Positions 7,198-17,254 of a stretch of DNA of 41,322 nt are shown in pieces. Within the stretch, counting starts at the first letter, position 1, and each line of letters opens with the position of its first letter. A model generated the notes under the pieces. It did no database searches. It was not told where the DNA came from and worked only from the letters and a program-made list of their open reading frames with translations. Made by a program: the position numbers and the translations under genes. This stretch comes from Oscillospiraceae bacterium (GTDB lineage Bacteria > Bacillota > Clostridia > Oscillospirales > Ruminococcaceae): NCBI GenBank assembly GCA_009780025.1, contig WRAV01000019.1:1-41322 (forward strand). Reading direction: 5' to 3'.

Positions 7198-9420
7198 ATG
7201 AAGAATAATTCCTCAGGGAGCACGAGAAGGCGAATGCTCTTCACCCTTATACTTTTTGTAGTGGGTGGGTTTGGCGTTATATGCGTCCAGCTCTTTACGC
7301 TGACTATAATTGAGGGTGAGCGCCTGCAGCAAATGGCCATGAACCAGCAGACCCGGGCAAATATCCTGGGGGCTCGGCGTGGAGTCATATACGACCGCAA
7401 CATGAATCCGCTGGCCGAGAGCGCGACTGTCTGGAATATCTGCATCTCCCCGGCTGAGCTTGACCAAGATAGGCTACAGGAAGTTTCGGTGCGGCTTTCC
7501 GAGATTTTGGAGATAGAGCAGAGCGTTATTTTGGAGGCTGCCGAGCGCAGGCATCTGTTTTACTGGGTTATCGCCCGCGGGGTAGACCGCACAGTGGTCG
7601 ACGAAGTGCTTGAATTTGTCACCGAGAACCAGGTTCGCGGTGTATTCACCGAGCAGACAACCCGAAGGTACTACCGCTACGGCAGACTGGCTTCGACCGT
7701 ACTGGGCTTCACAAACGCGGACGGCGACGGCGCTTATGGCGTTGAGGCCTACTACAATAGGATTCTTTCCGGAGTACCTGGCAGGGTGGTCTCCACCCGG
7801 GATGCCAAAGGTGCCGACATGCCCTTCATGTACTCCCACCTTTACGCTGCCCAGGACGGAAACTCTATTGTGCTCACCATCGACGAGACGGTGCAGCACT
7901 TCCTTGAGCGCAACCTCGAGACGGCGGTAATCGAGCACGGTATTCGCAACCGTGCGGCGGGTATTGTTATGAACATACGCACCGGCGAGATTCTGGCTAT
8001 GGCCACTATCCCGGATTTTGACCCCAACGATCCATTTACGCTGGTCGACCCGAGAGCCGTAGCTAGGCTATCGGAAGAAGAGCCCGGCAGTGACGAGTAC
8101 TGGGAAACTCGGCGCAATCTCCAGTTCCAGCAGTGGCGGAACAAGGCCATCACCGACCCGTATGAGCCGGGTAGTACCTTTAAGCTCATTACCGCGGCCG
8201 TGGCTCTTGACAACAACCTGGTGTCAATGCACGACCATTTTATGTGCACCGGTGCCTTCACAGTATCGGACACGACATTCCGCTGTTGGCAAAGGCGAGG
8301 GCACGGCAACCTCTCCTTCCTTGAGACTATGCAGAGCTCCTGCAACCCGGCCTACATCATGATAGGCCAGCGGGTAGGCGCCCGCCTGCTCTATGACTAT
8401 ATCGAGAAGTTTGGCCTGCGTGAGCCCACCGGAGTTGATATGCCGGGCGAGGCTTCGGGTATCGGCCACTCCTTCGCCAATCTGAACAAAGAGGGCCGGG
8501 TCGAGCTGGGCTCAACCTCCTTTGGCCAGTCAATGACCATGACGCCGCTCCAGCTTATCACCGCGACGTCGGCCACTGTAAACGGCGGTTACCTTATGCG
8601 CCCATTCGTTGGACGCCAAGTGCTCGACCCCGCCGGTAACGTGATACAAACCACCCAGCCAACTGTCAGGCGGCAGGTGATTTCGGCAGAGGCCTCCGCC
8701 ACTATGCGAGTGCTGGCCGAAGCGGTGGTTGACGATGGCTCGGGGCGGTTCGCGGCTGTGCCCGGCCACTCTATAGGTGGGAAAACCGGTACCTCGCAGG
8801 ATCTTGTTCTGGGCGCCGAGGGTGGGTATATCCTCAGTTTTGTAGGCTTTGCTCCCATGGACGACCCGCAGATAGCTATTCTGGTTATGCTCGACAACCC
8901 CAGGCTGGACAACGTTTATGGCTCGGTTATTGCGGCACCCGTGGTTGGTGCGGTCTTTAACGAAGTGTTGCCCTACCTGGGCATTCAGCCGCGCTTTACC
9001 ACAGAACAGCTGGCCCAGACCGAGGCTATTGTCCCCAACATCGTCGGTGCGGGCCCGCACGACGCTCAGGCAAGGCTACGGGTAGCCGGGCTGGACTCCC
9101 GCCTGATCGGTTCCGGCGCCTCTATTGTCCGGCAGGTGCCTCCGGGCGGCCAGAGAATGCCAAGGGGCTCGACCGTAATCCTCTACACCGAGGAGCAGGT
9201 AACCCCGAGCGAGGTTCCCCTGCCCGACGTGCGCGGACAGAGCCCACACCAGGCCAACACCGAGCTGGTCGGCATGGGGCTGAACATCGAGTTGCGCGGG
9301 GAAGTCGTGGACGGAGCGGTAAGCGTAGTTACCGACCAATTGCCGCCGCCCGGCACATATGTGTCACCGGGAGAGCTGATAGTTCTACAAATTGCGATAG
9401 TCGACAGCGATCAAAGCTAA
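7198..9420 (+). CDS. Class B penicillin-binding protein with two PASTA domains (FtsI/SpoVD type)
   Basis: This is a peptidoglycan DD-transpeptidase anchored by one N-terminal transmembrane helix (about residues 12-34). A dimerisation domain is followed by a transpeptidase domain with all catalytic motifs: S326-T-F-K329, S381-C-N383 and K529-T-G531. Two C-terminal PASTA domains occupy about 610-675 and 678-738. ATG 7198 was chosen over an in-frame ATG at 7159 because a GAGAGTGGG lies 8 bases before it. Position between ftsL and murE matches ftsI/pbpB or the sporulation paralogue spoVD; the PASTA tail fits both, so I give no symbol. The hairpin upstream suggests expression partly separate from mraZ-rsmH-ftsL. 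Confidence 0.92.
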   Translation: MKNNSSGSTRRRMLFTLILFVVGGFGVICVQLFTLTIIEGERLQQMAMNQQTRANILGARRGVIYDRNMNPLAESATVWNICISPAELDQDRLQEVSVRLSEILEIEQSVILEAAERRHLFYWVIARGVDRTVVDEVLEFVTENQVRGVFTEQTTRRYYRYGRLASTVLGFTNADGDGAYGVEAYYNRILSGVPGRVVSTRDAKGADMPFMYSHLYAAQDGNSIVLTIDETVQHFLERNLETAVIEHGIRNRAAGIVMNIRTGEILAMATIPDFDPNDPFTLVDPRAVARLSEEEPGSDEYWETRRNLQFQQWRNKAITDPYEPGSTFKLITAAVALDNNLVSMHDHFMCTGAFTVSDTTFRCWQRRGHGNLSFLETMQSSCNPAYIMIGQRVGARLLYDYIEKFGLREPTGVDMPGEASGIGHSFANLNKEGRVELGSTSFGQSMTMTPLQLITATSATVNGGYLMRPFVGRQVLDPAGNVIQTTQPTVRRQVISAEASATMRVLAEAVVDDGSGRFAAVPGHSIGGKTGTSQDLVLGAEGGYILSFVGFAPMDDPQIAILVMLDNPRLDNVYGSVIAAPVVGAVFNEVLPYLGIQPRFTTEQLAQTEAIVPNIVGAGPHDAQARLRVAGLDSRLIGSGASIVRQVPPGGQRMPRGSTVILYTEEQVTPSEVPLPDVRGQSPHQANTELVGMGLNIELRGEVVDGAVSVVTDQLPPPGTYVSPGELIVLQIAIVDSDQS

Positions 9421-9447
9421 CTTTGACAAAACCGGCGACTTTTCGCG

Positions 9448-9456
9448 TGTTATACT
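9448..9456 (+). promoter_or_regulatory. Possible extended -10 promoter before murE
   Basis: TGTTATACT at 9448-9456 is an extended -10. The only TTGACA nearby (9423-9428) lies 22 bases away, too far for a standard -35, so the promoter would depend on the TG extension. The gap between the pbp gene and murE (120 bases) is otherwise empty. Confidence 0.35.
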
Positions 9457-9540
9457 AAAGAACCCAGCAACACGACACATCTCGCCTGTAAGTACAGGCT
9501 TTAAGCTTTACAATTACTAATAAGTTGAGGTGAATGGCGA

Positions 9541-10995
9541 ATGACTTTGCGCGAGCTGCTGCGGGACGTTGAAGTATACGGACCCCTCCCCGAGGGCGAG
9601 GTGAGTGCGCTTACCGGAGACTCCCGGCAGGTGGAGCCGGGCAGCGTGTTCTTCTGCATTGCCGGTACGCGCACAGATGGCCACGACCACGCCGCCGGAG
9701 CGCTGAAGAAAGGCGCCGCCGCCATTGTCTGCGAGCGGGATTTAGGGCTGGAACGCCAGATTCTGGTGGACAGTACCCGGGCCGCTCTGGGCATTTGCGC
9801 CTCCAACTTTTTTGGCCGCCCGACCGAAAAGCTCAAGCTAATCGGCATAACCGGCACCAACGGCAAGACTACTACAACCTATCTGGTCAAACATATACTG
9901 GAGGCCGCAGGCAAAACAGTAGGGCTTATCGGCACCATACGCAACGAAATTGCCGACGTTACCCTGCCCGCCAAGTACACAACCCCTGACCCTGTGGGAC
10001 TGCACGCCATGTTCGCGCGGATGGCCCAGGCTGGCTGCGAGTACGTGGTTATGGAGGCGAGCTCACATGCCCTTGATCAGCAGCGGCTGGCTGGTGTGAG
10101 GTTCGCAGCGGCGGCATTTACCAACCTTACCCAAGATCACCTTGACTACCACGGCAGCATGGAAGCTTACTTCGCGGCCAAGCGCAAGCTGTTTGACATC
10201 TGCGATGTGGCTGTGGTAAACGCGGACGACGAGTACGGTCGCCGGGTTATTGAGGGGCTGGGTTGCCCGCACATAAGTTTTTCCCAAGAGAGCGGGGGAG
10301 CCGACCTAACCGCCCATGATGTGCACTTTACAGCTAAAGGCAGCCGCTTTGTACTGATGCGCTGCAACGACCTACACCGGGTAACCCTGCGGATGCCGGG
10401 CTACTTCTCGGTGTCAAACGCGCTGGCCGCAGCCGGGTGTTGCCTTGCGACTGGAATTGAGATGCAGGCTGTGGTCGAGGGTTTGGCCAGCTGCCCCGGC
10501 GTCCCCGGCAGAATTGAGATTTTGCCCACCGACACGCCATACACTGTTATCCGCGACTACGCCCACTCGCCAGACGGGCTGCAAAAGATACTCGAAACTC
10601 TAAAGGAATTCGCCACTGGGCGGGTGGTCTGCCTGTTTGGGGCCGCCGGCAACCGGGACCGGGCCAAGCGCCCGATAATGGGGGAGATAGTCTCGCGCTT
10701 GGCTGATTTCGTAATCCTAACCTCTGACAACCCCAGAGATGAAGACCAGATGCGCATCATCGAGGATGTGCTGCCCGGGGTAAAAAAGCACAAGACGCCG
10801 TACGAAGTCATTCCCGACAGGTTTGCCGCCATCGAGTGGGGGCTGCAAAACGCCAGGCCGGATGACATCCTACTGCTAGCCGGCAAAGGGCACGAGGACT
10901 ACCAGGTGCTCCACTACGGCACAATTAACTTCGACGAGAAAGTAATCGTCGCGCAGCTACTCAGCGAAATGAAAGGCAAAGGGGCAAGCGAATGA
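9541..10995 (+). CDS. murE: UDP-MurNAc-L-Ala-D-Glu:meso-diaminopimelate ligase
   Basis: MurE adds the third stem-peptide residue to UDP-MurNAc-dipeptide in the cytoplasm. The ATP-binding GITGTNGKTTTT loop lies at residues 102-113. HLDYHGSMEAYFAAKRKLF in the central domain contains the lysine that is carbamylated in Mur ligases. The substrate-defining motif is D396-N-P-R399, the form found in enzymes that use meso-diaminopimelate rather than lysine; this agrees with the asd-dapA-dapB genes in the same window. It overlaps murF by 4 bases. The length of 484 residues is typical. Confidence 0.95.
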   Translation: MTLRELLRDVEVYGPLPEGEVSALTGDSRQVEPGSVFFCIAGTRTDGHDHAAGALKKGAAAIVCERDLGLERQILVDSTRAALGICASNFFGRPTEKLKLIGITGTNGKTTTTYLVKHILEAAGKTVGLIGTIRNEIADVTLPAKYTTPDPVGLHAMFARMAQAGCEYVVMEASSHALDQQRLAGVRFAAAAFTNLTQDHLDYHGSMEAYFAAKRKLFDICDVAVVNADDEYGRRVIEGLGCPHISFSQESGGADLTAHDVHFTAKGSRFVLMRCNDLHRVTLRMPGYFSVSNALAAAGCCLATGIEMQAVVEGLASCPGVPGRIEILPTDTPYTVIRDYAHSPDGLQKILETLKEFATGRVVCLFGAAGNRDRAKRPIMGEIVSRLADFVILTSDNPRDEDQMRIIEDVLPGVKKHKTPYEVIPDRFAAIEWGLQNARPDDILLLAGKGHEDYQVLHYGTINFDEKVIVAQLLSEMKGKGASE

Positions 10996-12389
10996 AGCCA
11001 CTGTCAAAGCCGCTTTCGATCAGGGAAATAGTGCGGGCAACCGGGGCCGGCTACTGCGGTGCACGGGAGTTTACCGCCCCTGTTCACAGCGGGCAGGTGT
11101 ATTTTACTCATATCTGCACAGACACCCGCGCTCTTACTCCTGGCTGCCTGTTTGTGGCAATCAAGGGTGAGAACTTTGACGGTCACGACTATATTCCGCA
11201 GGCGCTGGCCGGGGGCGCGGCTTTCGCTATCTCTCACATGGACAGCGACGATCCGCGGGTGCTGCGAGTGAAGGATACGCGCCGGGCACTGCTTGACGTC
11301 GCCGGGTTTTACCGAAAGATGATCGCCCCTAAAGTAGCGGCGGTTACCGGCAGTGTGGGCAAAACCACCACCAAAGAGATGACCGCTTGTGTGCTTGAGG
11401 GCGCATACAAAACCCTGAAGACCCCGGCCAACCTCAACAATGAGGTCGGACTATCCCAAACGCTACTGATGCTGGAGGAAAACCACGGCGCCGCTATGCT
11501 CGAGCTTGGCGTCGACGGACCCGGCCAGATGCCGCAGCTCTCCCATGCCGCCGCCCCGGATGTTAGCATAGTGACCGGGATAGGTGTGGCTCACGTCGCG
11601 AACTACGTCGATGGCCGCCAAGGCATTTTTGAGGAGAAAATGCGTATCCGGGACGGAATGCCGAACGGCGCGACACTGCTGATAAACGGTGACAACGACC
11701 TGCTGCAAGACTTTGGGGATGAGCGGCTGCGCGTTCTGCGCTACGGGATGGAGAACCCACGCAACGATATAATTGCCGCGTCTTTGCAGGATGAGGGCGG
11801 CGTTACCAGCTTCGATATTCTCTGGCAGGGTGAGCGTTACCCGGCACGGCTGCCGGCTCTTGGCAAACACAACGTCCTGAATGGGGTTGCCGCTTTTGTA
11901 GCCGGGGTAACTCTGGGCGTGCCGCCGGAGCAGGCGGCTCAAGCTTTGGAAGACTACCGCCCGGAGGGTATGCGCCAACGAGCGGTGGAACATGAGGGCT
12001 ACACGATTGTCGAGGACTGCTACAACGCCAGCCCAGATTCAATGCGGGCGGCTTTTGCCACTCTGCGGGATATGCCATGCAAGGGCAAAAAGATAGCCGT
12101 GCTCTCGGATATGCTTGAGCTCGGCCCCAGCGAAGGGAAAGATCATTTTGACGTGGGTGCTTTTGCCGGCGAGTGTGGGCTTGACCTGCTGCTATGTACA
12201 GGCAGCCTTTCGGTGCAGTACGCAGCCGGGGCCAAAAGCAAAGGTATAGAAGCCGCACACTATTCTGACAAGAACGCGCTGTTTGACGCGCTCAAGCAAG
12301 CTGCCCATCCGGGGGATATACTCTGGTTTAAGGCCAGCCGTGGTATGCGCCTGGAAGAGCTGCTCACAAAGTTCTACAGAGAGATTTAG
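10992..12389 (+). CDS. murF: UDP-MurNAc-tripeptide:D-Ala-D-Ala ligase
   Basis: MurF joins D-Ala-D-Ala to UDP-MurNAc-tripeptide, completing the pentapeptide precursor. The N-terminal substrate domain contains TDTRALTPGCLFVAIKGENFDGHDY. The P-loop TGSVGKTTTKE is near residues 118-128, followed by NLNNEVGLSQTLL, and the C-terminal domain has EDCYNASPDSMRAA. The length of 465 residues is normal. It starts inside the end of murE (ATGA overlap). Confidence 0.95.
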   Translation: MKPLSKPLSIREIVRATGAGYCGAREFTAPVHSGQVYFTHICTDTRALTPGCLFVAIKGENFDGHDYIPQALAGGAAFAISHMDSDDPRVLRVKDTRRALLDVAGFYRKMIAPKVAAVTGSVGKTTTKEMTACVLEGAYKTLKTPANLNNEVGLSQTLLMLEENHGAAMLELGVDGPGQMPQLSHAAAPDVSIVTGIGVAHVANYVDGRQGIFEEKMRIRDGMPNGATLLINGDNDLLQDFGDERLRVLRYGMENPRNDIIAASLQDEGGVTSFDILWQGERYPARLPALGKHNVLNGVAAFVAGVTLGVPPEQAAQALEDYRPEGMRQRAVEHEGYTIVEDCYNASPDSMRAAFATLRDMPCKGKKIAVLSDMLELGPSEGKDHFDVGAFAGECGLDLLLCTGSLSVQYAAGAKSKGIEAAHYSDKNALFDALKQAAHPGDILWFKASRGMRLEELLTKFYREI

Positions 12390-12420
12390 ACCGGCGACTG
12401 AAATAGATTGGAGCTTACTT

Positions 12421-13446
12421 ATGAACAATATGCCGGTTGTTGCGGGTGCAGTGATAGCCTTTGGGATAACGGCGCTGACCGGGTTCTGGCTGATACCCAT
12501 TCTGCGCAGGCTAAAATACGGCCAGACTATCTTGGAAATCGGCCCCAAGTGGCATATGAAAAAGCAGGGCATTCCCACAATGGGGGGGCTCATGTTCATA
12601 GCCGGGATAACCGTTGCCACTTTTGTCGGCTTCTTTATGTTGGCCGGCGACCCGCGCTTTGTGTTTGGCTCATCTGTGCGGGAGGGCATGGGTGTAATAC
12701 TGGGCCTGGTTATGGCGCTGGCCTACGGTATGGTAGGTTTTGTGGACGATTACATCAAGGTTGTAAAAAAGCGGAACATGGGCTTGAGCGCCAAACAAAA
12801 AATGGTAATGCAGACGTTTATCGCAGTGTTGTACATGTCCGGACTTTGGCTGGCAGGCGACCGTTCAACTATAGTATTTGTGCCTTTTATGGGCCAATGG
12901 GATATGGGGCTGATATACTACCCGCTTGCAATCCTGGGTATAGTCTACCTGGTCAATGTGGTCAACCTGACCGACGGCCTTGATGGGCTCTGCTCATCGG
13001 TAACATTTGTAAGTGCCATAGGCTTTTTGGGGATAGCCACCATCTTTACAGCTCAGGGTATGGCAATGTTTGCGGCTGCTCTGGCCGGGGGCTGTCTGGG
13101 CTTTTTGATCTGGAACTTCCATCCGGCCAAGGTGTTTATGGGAGACACCGGCTCCCTCTTTCTTGGCGGTGTGATAGTCGCGCTGGCATTTGGGCTGGGC
13201 ATTCCCATATTTTTACTGTTGCTGGGCATAATCTACATTGTGGAAGGCCTGAGCGTGATGCTGCAAATGGGCTGGTTCAAGCTGACCAAGCGGCGGTACG
13301 GCGAGGGCCGCAGAATTTTTAAGATGAGCCCAATCCACCACCACTACGAGATGATAGGCTGGAGCGAGGGAAAGGTCGTAGCCGTATTTTCTGTCATTCA
13401 GGTAGTTGGCAGCGTAGCGGCAGTGGTAGCGGCAACGCGGATTTGA
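12421..13446 (+). CDS. mraY: Phospho-N-acetylmuramoyl-pentapeptide transferase
   Basis: MraY transfers phospho-MurNAc-pentapeptide to undecaprenyl phosphate and forms lipid I at the inner face of the membrane. About ten hydrophobic helices are visible. Family motifs include KKQGIPTMGG near the N-terminus, the acidic FVDDYIK, NLTDGLDGL, GDTGSLFLGG and SPIHHHYE. The start at ATG 12421 has GGAG about 8 bases upstream; an in-frame upstream ATG lies inside murF and adds unrelated sequence. The length of 341 residues is slightly above the usual 320-325. Confidence 0.95.
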   Translation: MNNMPVVAGAVIAFGITALTGFWLIPILRRLKYGQTILEIGPKWHMKKQGIPTMGGLMFIAGITVATFVGFFMLAGDPRFVFGSSVREGMGVILGLVMALAYGMVGFVDDYIKVVKKRNMGLSAKQKMVMQTFIAVLYMSGLWLAGDRSTIVFVPFMGQWDMGLIYYPLAILGIVYLVNVVNLTDGLDGLCSSVTFVSAIGFLGIATIFTAQGMAMFAAALAGGCLGFLIWNFHPAKVFMGDTGSLFLGGVIVALAFGLGIPIFLLLLGIIYIVEGLSVMLQMGWFKLTKRRYGEGRRIFKMSPIHHHYEMIGWSEGKVVAVFSVIQVVGSVAAVVAATRI

Positions 13447-13478
13447 GTAGTTGACAACAAATAAACGGGGGTCACGTT

Positions 13479-14669
13479 TTGACAAATAATACAGCGGCAA
13501 AAAGCGGGGCGCACCCACAAAATGCGCAGGGGCTAAAGAGGCGGTTTTCCTTCTTCAACACGAAGGCGGGCGGTGTAGACCTGACCTTTTTGATTCTGGT
13601 GCTGCTGCTCTTATCCATTGGGCTAGTGATGCTCTTTTCGGCCAGCTACCCGAACGCCCTTTACTACCGGGGAAATTCATTTGTTTATATATCTCATCAG
13701 CTGGTTTTCGCGGCGATAGGTGTTTTTGGCATGTTGGTTATCTCCACAGTCAACTACAAGGTGCTGGGTGTTGGCAAGATCGCTTGGCTTATCATGTTAG
13801 CGACAATTGCGCTGCTTAGCCTTGTGTTCATATTCCCGCCGATCAACAACGCTCAGCGGTGGATACATCTGCCATTTTTCACTATGCAGCCCTCTGAGAT
13901 AGCCAAGTTTGCTATCGTAATTTTATTCGCGCAGATGGCTGTGAAAAACCAAAATAAGATGCACACCTTTAGGTATGGCGTGTTGCCGTTTTTGCCGATA
14001 CTGGGCATACTTGGCGCGCTGATTATTTTGCAGCCGCACCTTTCCGGAACGATACTGGTGCTCGGTATTGGCGCCGTTGTTATGTTTATTGGCGGCATGG
14101 GCATTAAGTGGCTGATTATGGCTATAGGCGGCGGGGTCGGAGCTATAGCGATTTTGCTGATGATTCCCGGAATGCTTGACCACGCTATGATTCGTCTGCA
14201 ACACTGGCAGGACCCGTTTATCGATCCGCGCGGGGCCGGGTTCCAGACCATTCAGTCCATGTTTGCGATCGGTTCCGGCGGGCTGATGGGGGTAGGGTTG
14301 GGCAACTCCCGGCAAAAATTCCTCTATCTGCCCGAGCCGCAAAACGACTTCATATTTTCGATTGTCACAGAGGAGCTTGGTTTTGTGGGCGCCACGCTGA
14401 TAATAATACTCTTTGCGCTGCTGGTCTGGCGGGGGTTTGTCATTGGTATGCGATGCAAAGACCGCTTCGGCTCGCTGGTGGCGGTGGGCTTGACCGCCCA
14501 AGTTGGCCTGCAAACGGTGCTCAACATAATGGTTGTTACCAACACAATACCCAACACCGGTGTGTCGTTGCCGTTCTTCTCATACGGGGGCACGTCGCTG
14601 GTCATGCTGCTCTGTCAGATGGGGGTTGTGCTTGCCATCTCGCGAAACACTGTTATGGAGAAAGCTTAG
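13479..14669 (+). CDS. ftsW: FtsW/RodA/SpoVE-family peptidoglycan glycosyltransferase
   Basis: A SEDS-family protein with about ten transmembrane helices that polymerises lipid II into glycan strands, normally paired with the class B PBP encoded three genes upstream. Recognisable segments are IGLVMLFSASYPNAL, the ITxQ-like TMQPSEIAKFAIVILFA, and the C-terminal GVSLPFFSYGGTSLVMLLCQMGVVL. A 30-residue basic cytoplasmic tail precedes the first helix. The start is TTG 13479 with GGGGG 8 bases upstream. murD normally lies between mraY and ftsW; here there is only a 32-base gap. SpoVE is an alternative name. Confidence 0.92.
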   Translation: MTNNTAAKSGAHPQNAQGLKRRFSFFNTKAGGVDLTFLILVLLLLSIGLVMLFSASYPNALYYRGNSFVYISHQLVFAAIGVFGMLVISTVNYKVLGVGKIAWLIMLATIALLSLVFIFPPINNAQRWIHLPFFTMQPSEIAKFAIVILFAQMAVKNQNKMHTFRYGVLPFLPILGILGALIILQPHLSGTILVLGIGAVVMFIGGMGIKWLIMAIGGGVGAIAILLMIPGMLDHAMIRLQHWQDPFIDPRGAGFQTIQSMFAIGSGGLMGVGLGNSRQKFLYLPEPQNDFIFSIVTEELGFVGATLIIILFALLVWRGFVIGMRCKDRFGSLVAVGLTAQVGLQTVLNIMVVTNTIPNTGVSLPFFSYGGTSLVMLLCQMGVVLAISRNTVMEKA

Positions 14670-14693
14670 AAGCAATCGCAGAAAGGGGGCGCC

Positions 14694-15821
14694 ATGCCGA
14701 TTAAGATACTATTTGCCTGTGGGGGCACTGCGGGGCATATTAATCCGGCCCTTGCTGTTGCCGGCCTTGTACGGGAACGGTGGCCGGGGGCGTCTATTCT
14801 TTTCGCCGGCAACCCGAGCGGGATGGAAGCTACGCTGGTGCCTAAGGCAGGGTACGACTTCGCGCCTATAGAGGTGTTGGGATTCCAGCGTAAGCTCAAC
14901 TTGCGCAATATACGCAATAACCTGGCGGCGGCAGGGTATCTGCTAACCGCCACCGGCAAGGCTAAGAAAATTATCCGTGAGTTTGCCCCGGACATCTGCA
15001 TGGGCACCGGAGGGTACGTTAGCGGACCGGTAGTACGCACCGCTGCCAAGATGAAGATTCCAACTCTGACCCACGAATCGAACGCATTCCCAGGAGTGAC
15101 CACCAGGCTGCTCTGCAAATATGTGGACAAAGTTCTGCTAGGGGTACCGCAGGCCGAGCGTTACCTGCAAGCTGAAGGTAAAATTGCCACGACCGGCAAT
15201 CCCGTGCGCGAAGAGATTCTCGCTGCCAAACGGGAAGAGAGCCGTCGTAAGCTGGGCATAGGCACGGATAAAATCTGCCTGCTAAGCTTTGGGGGCAGCC
15301 TTGGAGCCCAGCGCCTGAACGAAGCCATAGCAGACGTTGTCGCTTGGCATGAAGACAGGCGGGACATCTACCACATACACGGCACCGGGCAGTACGGAGT
15401 CGAGCTTTTTACTCAGTTGTTGTGGGAAAGAGGGGTAAACCCTGAGAGCAGTGCTAACTTGGACTGGCGCGAGTATATCGACGATATGCCTGCTTGCCTT
15501 GCAGCCGCAGACCTGGTTATCTGCCGTGCTGGGGCTCTTTCAATAAGTGAACTTCAAGCCGCCGGTAGGGCTTCGGTACTTATACCGTCTCCCAATGTGG
15601 CCGGCAACCACCAGTACCATAACGCTCGTCCGCTCGCCGAGAAAAACGCAGCGATTCTCATCGAGGAGAAGGACCTGACCGGCGAGGGGCTGGTAAACAT
15701 TATAGCTGACTTGGCAGCCGATCCCGGGGAGCTCAGAAACATAGGCCGCAACGCGGCAAAGATGGCGATAACAGATGCCGGCCGGCGCATTCTGAACGAG
15801 ATTGAACAACTGCTAACATAA
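14694..15821 (+). CDS. murG: UDP-GlcNAc:lipid I GlcNAc transferase
   Basis: MurG converts lipid I to lipid II at the inner membrane face. The N-terminal GGTAGHINPALAVA loop is the family signature, followed by GFQRKLN and a GGYVSGPV segment. The C-terminal domain holds SFGGSLGAQRLNEA, RAGALSISELQAAG and the NHQYHNA donor-binding region. The length of 375 residues is typical. AAAGGGGGCGCC precedes ATG 14694. Confidence 0.95.
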   Translation: MPIKILFACGGTAGHINPALAVAGLVRERWPGASILFAGNPSGMEATLVPKAGYDFAPIEVLGFQRKLNLRNIRNNLAAAGYLLTATGKAKKIIREFAPDICMGTGGYVSGPVVRTAAKMKIPTLTHESNAFPGVTTRLLCKYVDKVLLGVPQAERYLQAEGKIATTGNPVREEILAAKREESRRKLGIGTDKICLLSFGGSLGAQRLNEAIADVVAWHEDRRDIYHIHGTGQYGVELFTQLLWERGVNPESSANLDWREYIDDMPACLAAADLVICRAGALSISELQAAGRASVLIPSPNVAGNHQYHNARPLAEKNAAILIEEKDLTGEGLVNIIADLAADPGELRNIGRNAAKMAITDAGRRILNEIEQLLT

Positions 15822-15961
15822 CCGCAAAAGATTGCCATTTTCACCCTGGATAACTGTCCGGCATAGTATGGCTTGCAGGGGTGCGGGCCGCTACGAAAAG
15901 TATTTCAGGTAAGAGAGTCCCCGCTCACTGCATGTTTATATCATGCCAAGGAGTGGGAAGA

Positions 15962-17212
15962 ATGGCCGAATATATAATTAAAGGCGGAACGGCTCTTTCG
16001 GGCGAAGTTGAAGTCCATGGAGCCAAAAATGCGGTATTGCCAATACTGGCGGCCGCGCTGTTGACCCCTAAGAGCACAATACTGAACTGCCCAAAGCTTT
16101 CGGACGTCGCGGTGGCGTGCTCTATTTTAGAGCACCTTGGCTGCTCGGTGTCAAGGCAAGACGACTGCATAAATGTCGACGCAGGCCAGCTTGTGAGTAG
16201 CGTTATTCACGAGAATCTTATGCGGGAAATGCGCTCGTCCATCGTATTTTTAGGGGCTATAATTGCCAGGTGCGGCCAGGCCCGAGTAAGTATGCCGGGC
16301 GGCTGTGAGCTTGGCCCACGCCCGATTAATTTGCACATCGAGGCCCTGGAGAAGCTAGGCGTAAAAATCGTGGAAGACCACGGATACCTCGACTGTACTG
16401 TGCCCGACCGGTTGCGAGGGGCGAGCATTAGCCTGGACTTCCCAAGTGTTGGCGCGACCGAAAATATTATGCTGGCTGCCTGCACAGCCCAGGGCGAGAC
16501 AGTCATCCACAACCCGGCCAGAGAACCAGAGATCAACGATCTAGCGGCATTCCTTCAAAAAGCTGGTGCAAAAATATACATAGGCGAAAACGGGACGATA
16601 TATATACAGGGAGTAGAAAGATTAAACAGTGTTCAGCACAGAGTTATCCCTGACCGGATAGAGGCTGCAACCTACCTTTGCTGTGCGGCCATAACCGGTG
16701 GTCAGGTATTGGTCAAAAAGGCCAAGACCAGCCATATGACCGCCTTGCTGCCGCTTTTGGGCGAGGCGGGCTGTCGGCTTGAAGCAACCGAGGACAGTAT
16801 ATACCTTGTAGCGTCCGAGCGGCCAAAGGCCCCTAAAATTGTGCGCACAATGCCTTATCCGGGCTTCCCGACCGACGCTCAGTCGCCGCTCATGGCTATG
16901 AGCTGCATAGCCGAAGGCTCGACTATTTTTGTGGAGAATATCTTCGAGAGCCGGTACAAGCATGTGGCCGAGCTCGCCCGTATGGGCGCGAAAATAAAAG
17001 TAGAGGGCAAAGTGGCCGTAGTGGAAGGTGTGCCCGGTCTGCACGGCGCCGAGGTTATCTGCACCGACTTGCGGGGCGGCGCTTGCCTTTGTTGCGCAGC
17101 CCTGGCTGCCGAAGGTCAAAGCCGAATTAAGGATATTTACCATATTCAGCGCGGCTACCAGGACTTTGAGCCGACGCTTAAAGCACTGGGGGCCGATATT
17201 GCGGTGATTTAA
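15962..17212 (+). CDS. murA: UDP-N-acetylglucosamine 1-carboxyvinyltransferase
   Basis: MurA moves enolpyruvate from PEP to UDP-GlcNAc, the first committed step of peptidoglycan synthesis. HGAKNAVLPILAAALL carries the Lys-Asn pair, and SMPGGCELGPRPINLH carries the cysteine that reacts with fosfomycin in most MurA. FPTDAQSPLMAMSCIAEG is also present. ATG 15962 follows AAGGAG by 8 bases; an in-frame GTG/ATG-like extension to 15881 has no site. A 140-base gap after murG holds no gene. Many Clostridia have two murA copies, so this may be one of two; its place before ftsQ is common in the group. Confidence 0.94.
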   Translation: MAEYIIKGGTALSGEVEVHGAKNAVLPILAAALLTPKSTILNCPKLSDVAVACSILEHLGCSVSRQDDCINVDAGQLVSSVIHENLMREMRSSIVFLGAIIARCGQARVSMPGGCELGPRPINLHIEALEKLGVKIVEDHGYLDCTVPDRLRGASISLDFPSVGATENIMLAACTAQGETVIHNPAREPEINDLAAFLQKAGAKIYIGENGTIYIQGVERLNSVQHRVIPDRIEAATYLCCAAITGGQVLVKKAKTSHMTALLPLLGEAGCRLEATEDSIYLVASERPKAPKIVRTMPYPGFPTDAQSPLMAMSCIAEGSTIFVENIFESRYKHVAELARMGAKIKVEGKVAVVEGVPGLHGAEVICTDLRGGACLCCAALAAEGQSRIKDIYHIQRGYQDFEPTLKALGADIAVI

Positions 17213-17254
17213 ATCTGAGAGGAAAACTGCGGCAACCTGTCGAGAGCTGCCTTT

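Noticed and set aside
9423-9456. TTGACA and TATACT before murE as a standard sigma-A promoter
   Set aside because: The spacing is 22 bases, well outside 16-18. Only the extended -10 was kept as a weak feature.
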